Of a DNA stretch of 64,000 nucleotides, positions 58,523-64,000 are shown in pieces; the stretch's first letter is position 1; each line of letters starts with the position of its first letter. The translations under genes and the position numbers were made by a program. The notes under the pieces were generated by a model. The model had not been told where the DNA came from, did not search any database, and saw only the letters and a list, made by a program, of their open reading frames with translations. This DNA comes from CAVYWD01 sp963772225 (GTDB lineage Bacteria > Myxococcota > Myxococcia > Myxococcales > UBA5297): positions 310,001 to 374,000 of the forward strand of contig CAVYWD010000004.1 of the NCBI GenBank assembly GCA_963772225.1. Reading direction: 5' to 3'.

Positions 58523-59823
58523 CCTTGGGCGACGACAAGACGAAATCTCTCTTCGGCGGCCCGTCTCGCCAGCCCATCGCGGGGCTGTGCCTGGTGGTGA
58601 TCGACGGCCCCGATCGCGGATTAAAGAAGCAGCTCGAGCAAGGCACCAGCGTCATCGGGACCCGCGGCGATTGCGACCTGGTGCTGAGCGATCCCACGGT
58701 GTCTCGCCGCCACTCGAGCGTCGAGCTCTTGGCCGCGGCGGTGCGCATTCGCGATCTCGGCAGCAAGAACGGGACGCGCTACCTGGGAGCCCGCGTCGAA
58801 TCGGTGGAGCTGCCCGTCGGCGCCATGGTCCAGGTCGGCGAGAGCCACCTCGCGCTGCTCCCCCTGGCGCAGCCGAACGATGCCGCGAGCGAGCGGACCG
58901 AGCTGGAAGGGATGGTGGGCGCCTCGCCGCCGATGCGGCGCCTGTACGCGCAGATTGAGCGCGTCGCCCCCACGGACACCTCGGTGCTCGTGTGGGGCGA
59001 GACGGGAACCGGCAAGGAGCTCGTGGCCCACGCGGTGCATGTCCATTCCCGGCGAGCGGCCGGTCCCTTGCGAATCTTCAATTGCGCCTCGGTGCAGCGC
59101 GAGCTCCTGCAATCGGCGCTGTTCGGGCACATTCGCGGCAGCTTCACCGGCGCGGTTCGCGACGTCGCCGGGGCGTTCGAAGAGGCCGACGGCGGGACGC
59201 TGTTCCTCGACGAGGTGGGAGAGCTCCCGCTGGAGGTGCAGGCGTCGTTCTTGCGCGCTTTGGAGACGCGGACGCTCCAGCGCATCGGCGAAAGCAAGCT
59301 GCGCCGCTCGGATTTCAGGTTGGTGTGCGCGACTCACCAAGACCTCGAGGCCAAGGTGGTCCGCGGCGAGTTCCGGCAAGATCTTTTCTATCGGCTGGCG
59401 GTGTTCGGGCTCCAGGTGCCTCCGCTGCGCGAGCGACGCGATGACATCCCGTCACTCGCCGAGCACTTCGCCAGAGAGCATGGAGCCCCGCTCCCCATTC
59501 CTGCAGCGGCGCTCTGCTGCCAACCCTGGCCCGGCAACGTCCGGGAGCTGCGCAACGTCGTCCAGCGCGCGGCGCTCGTCGGCTGGAGCGAAGCCCTGGC
59601 CCGCCCCGACAAGCCCGTGGACGATGCGCCACAGGCTGGCGATTTCACCCAGGGGCGGGTGCAGGCCATCAAGAGCTTCGAGCGGAGCTACCTCAAGGCA
59701 TTGTTGGAGCGACACCAGGGCTCGGCCTCTTCGGCAGCGCGCGAGGCGGGGCTCGCGCGTTCGTACTTCTACCGCTTGCTCGACGCGCACGGCTTGACGC
59801 CCAAGGGCCGGAGGCGCGACTGA
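58519..59823 (+). CDS. FHA-domain sigma-54-dependent transcriptional activator
   Basis: 434 aa from a GTG at 58519 (GGAG 8 bases upstream; 4-base overlap with the kinase). An FHA phosphothreonine-binding domain fills residues ~22-113 (SRRHSS 62-67, GSKNGT 81-86), replacing a receiver domain. The AAA+ domain has Walker A GETGTGKE (160-167) and Walker B GGTLFLDE; the sigma-54 contact loop reads GSFTGA (207-212) instead of the canonical GAFTGA. A Fis-type HTH ends the protein (SSAAREAGLARSYFYRLL). The likely circuit: the upstream kinase phosphorylates a Thr, the FHA domain binds it, and sigma-54 promoters open. Targets unknown. Confidence 0.93.
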   Translation: MTLGDDKTKSLFGGPSRQPIAGLCLVVIDGPDRGLKKQLEQGTSVIGTRGDCDLVLSDPTVSRRHSSVELLAAAVRIRDLGSKNGTRYLGARVESVELPVGAMVQVGESHLALLPLAQPNDAASERTELEGMVGASPPMRRLYAQIERVAPTDTSVLVWGETGTGKELVAHAVHVHSRRAAGPLRIFNCASVQRELLQSALFGHIRGSFTGAVRDVAGAFEEADGGTLFLDEVGELPLEVQASFLRALETRTLQRIGESKLRRSDFRLVCATHQDLEAKVVRGEFRQDLFYRLAVFGLQVPPLRERRDDIPSLAEHFAREHGAPLPIPAAALCCQPWPGNVRELRNVVQRAALVGWSEALARPDKPVDDAPQAGDFTQGRVQAIKSFERSYLKALLERHQGSASSAAREAGLARSYFYRLLDAHGLTPKGRRRD

Positions 59824-59830
59824 CGGGAAG

Positions 59831-59873
59831 CTCCCCCTCCCGCCAAAAGAACGCCCGAAGGCGGAAGGGGGAG
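59831..59873. terminator. strong bidirectional hairpin terminator
   Basis: Arms CTCCCCCTCCCGCC (59831-59844) and GGCGGAAGGGGGAG (59860-59873) pair at 13 of 14 positions around a 15-base loop, midway between the convergent stops at 59823 and 59887. Confidence 0.75.
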
Positions 59874-59886
59874 GGAGAAATCGCGC

Positions 59887-60900
59887 CTATTCAGCTCGGA
59901 AATTCGTCGAATTGTTCTTCGGATTAGTCGGATCCGACGGCAACCCATCGCAGCCCGGCTGGCCGACGGACAACGGCTCCTCCATCTTGAACGCGCTGTC
60001 GCAACGCGAGGCATTGCCCCCCACTGAAGTATCGGAGCACGCGCCGAGCAGGCAAGTCTTGGAGTCGAAGTAGAGCGTCTGGTTTTGACAATTCCAGCAC
60101 GCGACGCTGTCGACGGAGCCGAGTGTCCCGTTCGCCACAATCAGCTCGCCGCGACCGCCGGCCCCCGGGACGATTCGCAGCTCATAGCTCGCGGTGCTGG
60201 CCCCGAGCAGACCGGAGGAGGCGTACTCGAAGTGCACGCGGGTCTCGAGCGAATCCATCTGGACGCTGGCGGCAAGGCTCGAGTCGATGGGCGCGTGCAG
60301 GACTCCGAAGGAGCCGGTCAGGCGCGTGCAGATGCGTTTGCTGGCACTGTCCGCGGTGAAGGCGCTGAAGAGCTGGCCCTGGCCGAGAGCGCTCTTGTCT
60401 ACGGTCTTGAGCGCGTCGAGGTCCAACGAGAAGCTTCCCTGCCGCGACGACGAAGTCCTCGTCGCCTGGCCGCTCGCGACGGTGACATACCCGGCGTCGT
60501 CGCTCGCCTGGGGCTTGATCTGCAAGGTGAAGGTCGCCGAGTCGGGCTGCACCTCCGCGGCGACTTTCCAGGTGAACTCGCGAGGGTCGTCGAGCGTGAC
60601 GAGCAGAGAGCCTTGGGCGTTGCTCACGGCCGTCCCTTGGGTGAGGACCCGGTGGACCTGGGCGACCATCGAAGACGTCAATGAGTTCGTGGACGACACG
60701 GTGGCTTGGGGTTGTGCCAAGAACGTGGTCGCCTTGGCATCGGCGGTCGTCGCTGCTCCCTGGAGGTCGAGCTGCAAGGCGTCGAGGCTGTTGACGTGGC
60801 TCTCCAGCTGAGCCTGCATCGTCTCCACGGTCTCGGTGCTTCCTGCACATCCCGCCGCCAGCAGTCCGGCAGTCAGAATCGTCGCAATTCGTCTATTCAT
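59887..60900 (-). CDS. lipoprotein of unknown function
   Basis: 337 aa. Lipobox Cys18 (TAGLLAAGCAG). An N-terminal helical, Gln/Leu/Ala-rich segment (MQAQLESHVNSLDALQLDLQG, about 28-48) suggests a coiled coil. A long beta-rich region follows, and near the C-terminus a Cys cluster (VACWNCQNQTLYFDSKTC, then GACSD) plausibly forms disulfides. I do not recognise the family. Convergent with the FHA activator; monocistronic. Confidence 0.75.
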   Translation of the reverse strand: MNRRIATILTAGLLAAGCAGSTETVETMQAQLESHVNSLDALQLDLQGAATTADAKATTFLAQPQATVSSTNSLTSSMVAQVHRVLTQGTAVSNAQGSLLVTLDDPREFTWKVAAEVQPDSATFTLQIKPQASDDAGYVTVASGQATRTSSSRQGSFSLDLDALKTVDKSALGQGQLFSAFTADSASKRICTRLTGSFGVLHAPIDSSLAASVQMDSLETRVHFEYASSGLLGASTASYELRIVPGAGGRGELIVANGTLGSVDSVACWNCQNQTLYFDSKTCLLGACSDTSVGGNASRCDSAFKMEEPLSVGQPGCDGLPSDPTNPKNNSTNFRAE

Positions 60901-61269
60901 GGCATTCTCGGTGTGAGTTTGTGTAAGTGAGCTTCGACTGCGATTTGCATTCTCCGCAAGGTGCGGACCATCGCCGGTGCAAGCAGTCCATCCATCTCAT
61001 TTCGGCAGCTTGGCTTGGATCAGGCCATGAAATCCGGCCGAGCGGTGTCCCCGAGATTCGGGCAGTTGTCCCCTGCCAAGGGACGGATTGGGACGGGTCG
61101 CAGCTCGCCGAGACGGCGAGCGCGAGGAGCGTGACAGTCCAGCGGGGCGCGAAGCGCGGGGGTCGGGGCCCGGAAAACTCCTCGTGGGCAGCGGCGCGGC
61201 CGCTTCAGTTTCTCAGCCGCTCGGACCGGGCTCTGTCCGGAGCCGCCGCCTTCTCGCATCGAGCGATGA
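60901..61269. other. intergenic region, nothing recognisable
   Basis: Upstream of the lipoprotein gene and of the beta-helix fragment. A promoter for the lipoprotein (minus strand) is expected here. No coding, repeat or RNA signal is seen. Confidence 0.4.
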
Positions 61270-61590
61270 AGCTCTTCGTACCCGGTCTATTTCAGGCACG
61301 CCGTCTTCTCCGGGAACACCATCGTCAACGGCGGCAACACTGCCCTTTCAATCTCCAGCTGCCCCGGCTGCGTCATCGAGAACAACGTCATCATTCAGGA
61401 CTGGGCCGCCGGCGGCGCCGTTGGAATCAACGTCGTCGAGGCTCCCAACCGCGGGCAAGACGACACGAGCAATGCCAACGTCATCCGGAACAACACGGTC
61501 TGGTTCGGCCTTGGCGCCTCCGGCACCAATACCGGGATCCGGGTCTACAACGAAGGGACAGGGCATGTCGTCGCCAACAACACCGTGTAG
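61270..61590 (+). pseudogene. fragment of a parallel beta-helix (PbH1-repeat) protein without a start codon
   Basis: An open frame of 106 codons runs from after a TGA (61267-61269) to a TAG (61588-61590) with no ATG near its head. It reads HAVFSGNTIVNGGNTALSIS, CVIENNVIIQDWAAGG, NANVIRNNTVWFGLGASG and GIRVYNEGTGHVVANNTV. These are right-handed beta-helix repeats (NNVI/NNTV turns) as found in NosD/pectate-lyase-like proteins. Only about four coils remain, so it is a 3' remnant. Confidence 0.65.
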
Positions 61591-61726
61591 GCCCAGCCCC
61601 AACTCGAGCCCGGCGGCCGCGCCGGGGGAGCAGGGAACAGTGGAGTCTCGGCGGTCAGATAGCCAGGGACCACGGAAAGGACCCCGCTCCCGACCATCAG
61701 GACGGCACCGACGAGTTTCGAGGTCT

Positions 61727-62329
61727 CTACCAGTGCTGCTTCACAATCGCGCGCGCCCATCGAGGAACGCAGTCGTTCACTTGCGTGGGCGCGCCGGCCA
61801 CGAATAGGGCGACCCGCTCGAAGGGCCGCGTCGTGTCGCTGTTATCGTAGATGAGGACGTACGGGAGGTCGCGAGCGGCCCGGCGGAGGTTCTCGAGCGT
61901 GCGAGGGAACCGAGCGGTGAGCTTCTCGGTGGGCACATCGTGGCCGCCGGTGAGGACGCGCTGGGCGACGCGGGACTCGGAAAGCTCGGCGTCGGCGAGG
62001 CCGATGAAGACGAGGATGACGGTGTAGCCCTGAGCGACGGCGCCCTGCAGGAACCCGAGCTTGTCGCCCGCGGGGTCGGAGAAGACGGTCTCGAAGATGA
62101 AGCTCTCGCGCTCTTTCACGAGGGCGGCTCGCGTTTCGGCGGCGAGCTCGGCAGCTTCGTACGCACCGAGGTCGAGCTCGCGAGCGAGGTCGTCAGCGTT
62201 GATGTAGGACAGGCCGAGACCCTCGAGGTATGCGCGATAGAACGTGCTCTTCCCGGCGCCGTTGGGGCCGGCGATGGCGATGAGGAGAGGCCGCCGGTCG
62301 AGCGGCAGGGCATCGACGAAGGAGGTCAT
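61727..62329 (-). CDS. zeta-toxin-like P-loop kinase (toxin of a toxin-antitoxin pair)
   Basis: 200 aa. Walker A is AGPNGAGKSTF (20-30), followed by INADDLAREL, the lid FIFETVFSDP and FIGLADAELSESRVAQRVLTGGHDVP (shown in part), with the Arg-rich switch FPRTLENLRRA. This is the short zeta-toxin/AAA_33 type seen widely in bacteria. Zeta toxins phosphorylate UDP-N-acetylglucosamine; whether this short form does is unproven. It starts 21 bases after the antitoxin's stop in the same direction. Confidence 0.82.
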   Translation of the reverse strand: MTSFVDALPLDRRPLLIAIAGPNGAGKSTFYRAYLEGLGLSYINADDLARELDLGAYEAAELAAETRAALVKERESFIFETVFSDPAGDKLGFLQGAVAQGYTVILVFIGLADAELSESRVAQRVLTGGHDVPTEKLTARFPRTLENLRRAARDLPYVLIYDNSDTTRPFERVALFVAGAPTQVNDCVPRWARAIVKQHW

Positions 62330-62350
62330 CGGGTGGGGCCGCGCCCCGAG

Positions 62351-62719
62351 TCAGCGGTCCTTGACCGGGGTGAAGGTCCGCTTGATGAAGCGGCCGAGGG
62401 TGCGGGTGCCGTCCTCGTCGACCTTGACGAGGAGCCCAGGCCGCCCCGGGACCGCCTCGAAGTGCGGGAATGGGCCGGACGCGAGGAGGGCAGCGACGCG
62501 GGCCTGGCCGGCGGGCGTTCCGACCTCGCGAAACCGCTCCGCAATGAGAGCGCTCCGGCGCTTGAGCTTGAGCGCAGTCGGCGGGCGGATCGCGGACTCG
62601 ATGGCCCGCCCGAGGCGGGCCCAGTGTTCGATTTGGCCGGCAATCGAGCGCTCGGATTCCTCGGCGACGAGCCGAGCATCCAGCATGAGGTTGTCGGAGA
62701 GCTTCACTGGCTGGCCCAT
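62351..62719 (-). CDS. ParD-like antitoxin
   Basis: 122 aa from the ATG at 62719. The N-terminus PVKLSDNLMLDARLVAEESE, then SIAGQIEHWARLGRAIE is the ribbon-helix-helix-type DNA-binding segment of ParD-like antitoxins (PF11903 type). The C-terminal half ends with a conserved basic tail (GRFIKRTFTPVKDR). No ribosome site precedes the ATG (CTTCCTCCC), so translation may be leaderless. The frame is open further upstream but without antitoxin features. It should bind the zeta-like toxin and autoregulate through the palindrome at 62728-62744. Confidence 0.8.
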   Translation of the reverse strand: MGQPVKLSDNLMLDARLVAEESERSIAGQIEHWARLGRAIESAIRPPTALKLKRRSALIAERFREVGTPAGQARVAALLASGPFPHFEAVPGRPGLLVKVDEDGTRTLGRFIKRTFTPVKDR

Positions 62720-62727
62720 GGGAGGAA

Positions 62728-62744
62728 GGTAGCGCTGTGCTACC
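62728..62744. promoter_or_regulatory. palindromic operator candidate of the toxin-antitoxin operon
   Basis: GGTAGC-GCTGT-GCTACC: perfect 6-bp arms with a 5-base centre, ending 9 bases upstream of the antitoxin ATG. Position and symmetry suit binding by the ribbon-helix-helix antitoxin dimer. Confidence 0.5.
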
Positions 62745-63194
62745 GCCGGCGCAACGAGACCCCCGGAAGTGGCCTCCGCCAACGAAGGCGATTCTGCTCG
62801 AAGTTTGCCCCCTCGATGAAGGGCGTGGCCATCGACCTGAGCGAGCCGTCGTCGGCGCCACCCCTCCCAGTCTCCTTCGGTGCGGACCCGTTGGAGCCGG
62901 TCGTAGTACTAGGACGAGCAAGGAGTCGGAAGCTGGGCCAGACTGCCCAACGCGGAAATGCTCACCAAGATGACGAGGAGGTCGACGACTACGGCGAGCG
63001 ACTCATGCCGGAACTGCGCGTTCAGGACAGAACGCCAGCGCGAGGGCATCACGAGAGCCGGCGTTCGCCGGAGGGGCCGGCAGCGCATCATTCCTTGCGC
63101 GAGGTGAAGGAGATGGCAGATTCCCCGCCACGGCGGACGAGGGTCGCCGCTTGGTGGCAAGGCCTGCTGGGCATCGGCGGCGCGGCGGGCTCAC
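62745..63194. other. intergenic region with a Fic-family remnant
   Basis: About 450 bases between the toxin-antitoxin pair and the 3' end of the last gene. Contains the Fic fragment at 62858-62908 and, on the minus strand near 62930-63010, one hydrophobic run (AVVVDLLVILVSISALGS) without other context. Otherwise nothing. Confidence 0.4.
62858..62908 (-). pseudogene. remnant of a Fic-family protein
   Basis: After an in-frame stop, the minus strand reads YYDRLQRVRTEGDWEGW, which matches the diagnostic C-terminal pattern of Fic proteins (YY..L..VR..GDWE.WL.FFL). The match ends after 17 residues. The core HPFxxGNGR motif is absent. Confidence 0.5.
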
Positions 63195-64000
63195 TTACTC
63201 GTACCGAACGTCATCCAGGAAGAAGGTCACCGGCTCCGCCTGCGCTTGCACGGTCCATAGAAAGCCGGTCTTGATGCAGCTCAGATCGCGCTCGCCAAGC
63301 TCGATCACATACCGCTGCCACTCGCGGCCCAGCGTGATCTCGAGCCTCTCCAAGGCCGAATCATGGAAGCGCTTGTCGATGCCGATGAGGCCGTAGCCGA
63401 AGGTCACGCGCTCACCGCCGCGCGCGCCCCGGGCCCAGAACCCGAGTCTCACAGCGCGGGACAGGTCGTAGCCGCCCGGGCGCGTGCCCCAATCGTTGGG
63501 CGGGTCCTGCCACGCCACCCCTCCCCAGCCGCAAGTGCTCTTGAACACCACCTCGAGGCTGCCGGTCTGTCCAGGCAGGTGCCCACCGCTCCGGGGCTCC
63601 ATGGCGATGGAGCCGATCTCGCCCATCCAGCCGCTGGGCGAGTAGGCACAGGTCTTTCCCCCCGCCGCGACGACCGCGAGCGGCAGAGCACCCGCTGGCG
63701 CCGCGAAACGCGCAGCGGGGCCCTGGACCAGGATGGGCACGCTGCCGACCGCAGCCCCGCCGTGCCGGTCGCGAGCGACGCAATACAGCCGATAGGTCCC
63801 TCCTCCCACCGGCATTCGAACCGCGACCTCGGCCCCTCCATCGCGCTCGATGGCATCGGGGAAGGAGGCCGCCGGTCGCGCTCCCACGCCCTGGACCCCA
63901 TCATCGGCCTGCTCGAGTTGCAGCGACCAATGGATCGTCAGGGGCTCACCGGGAGGCTCACTGGGCGGTGCCGCGTCCATCGAAGCGCGGACGACGGCGC
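63195..64000 (-). CDS. 3' part of a probable secreted carbohydrate-active protein (5' end beyond window)
   Basis: The frame is open to the last base, so the gene continues past 64000; an internal ATG lies at 63980. The visible ~267 residues contain a beta-sandwich segment (LTIHWSLQLEQADDG ... GGGTYRLYCVARDRHGGAA ... VPILVQG) like those closing some glycoside hydrolases, then a jelly-roll, CBM-like domain (SGWMGEIGSIAMEP, KSTCGWGGVAWQDPPNDWG, YDLSRAVRLGFWARG) ending VTFFLDDVRYE. This suggests binding of a polysaccharide. The catalytic part, if any, is outside the window. Confidence 0.75.
   Translation of the reverse strand, partial: AVVRASMDAAPPSEPPGEPLTIHWSLQLEQADDGVQGVGARPAASFPDAIERDGGAEVAVRMPVGGGTYRLYCVARDRHGGAAVGSVPILVQGPAARFAAPAGALPLAVVAAGGKTCAYSPSGWMGEIGSIAMEPRSGGHLPGQTGSLEVVFKSTCGWGGVAWQDPPNDWGTRPGGYDLSRAVRLGFWARGARGGERVTFGYGLIGIDKRFHDSALERLEITLGREWQRYVIELGERDLSCIKTGFLWTVQAQAEPVTFFLDDVRYE

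Noticed and set aside
62909..63160. Minus-strand frame with one hydrophobic run (AVVVDLLVILVSISALGS)
   Set aside because: No ribosome site, no family resemblance, and the frame ends in the Fic-remnant area; likely chance or debris.

Overview
This is a high-GC, gene-dense window from a bacterium that looks like a member of the Myxococcota. Supporting signs are three membrane-anchored Ser/Thr protein kinases, PEGA-type surface modules, a 14-copy myxococcal cysteine-rich (DUF4215-type) repeat protein, many lipobox proteins with long Ala/Gly/Ser-rich regions, an esterase ending in a MYXO-CTERM-like sorting tail, and an FHA/sigma-54 activator fused by overlap to a kinase gene. No rRNA, tRNA or CRISPR array was seen.

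Layout. 1-11.4 kb: a 5'-truncated kinase, a divergent PEGA protein, then a second kinase with an nSTAND-type ATPase module, co-transcribed with a TPR/PEGA protein, the cysteine-rich repeat lipoprotein and a secreted protein of unknown function. 11.5-16 kb: methyltransferase, hotdog thioesterase and a large 2OG-Fe(II) oxygenase. 16.1-21.7 kb: a complete tripartite RND efflux operon (outer-membrane factor, adaptor, pump) with overlapping genes. 21.7-32 kb: a scrambled zone. It holds a decayed histidine-kinase fragment, an RCC1-repeat surface protein, an IS110 5' remnant, a duplicated and broken cyclic-nucleotide-binding gene, an FG-GAP-like pseudogene and two tandem paralogous lipoproteins that share an unrecognised C-terminal domain.

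32.2-35 kb holds the most interesting operon: a YceI-like secreted protein, a six-cysteine secreted peptide of bufferin (BufA2) type, a DUF692/MNIO iron enzyme and its DUF2063 partner, i.e. a ribosomally made, post-translationally modified metal-binding peptide system. 35-37 kb: a patatin-like phospholipase with a probable frameshift near its start. 37.1-42 kb: an outer-membrane factor, a multi-spanning GT2 glycosyltransferase and an adaptor protein in one operon; the adaptor is beheaded by a degenerate three-recombinase (RIT-like) element, followed by an IS91-like remnant. 44 kb: hicA-hicB toxin-antitoxin pair, then a truncated histidine kinase.

45-49 kb: a polytopic membrane protein, a BASS-type transporter and a PHB-depolymerase-like esterase. 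49.8-55.2 kb: a TetR regulator with an SDR, divergent from an extradiol (VOC) dioxygenase, an FAH-family hydrolase (frameshifted near its N-terminus) and an MhpA-like flavin monooxygenase, together an aromatic meta-cleavage cluster. 55.4-59.8 kb: TPR protein, lipoprotein, kinase and FHA sigma-54 activator, a compact phospho-signalling unit closed by a strong hairpin. 59.9-64 kb: a lipoprotein, a beta-helix fragment with no start codon, a ParD-like/zeta-like toxin-antitoxin pair with a palindrome at its start, a Fic remnant, and the 3' part of a probable secreted carbohydrate-active protein.

The window is a mosaic of intact signalling, surface and transport genes and many gene fragments. Some frameshifts could be sequencing errors; I flag where.
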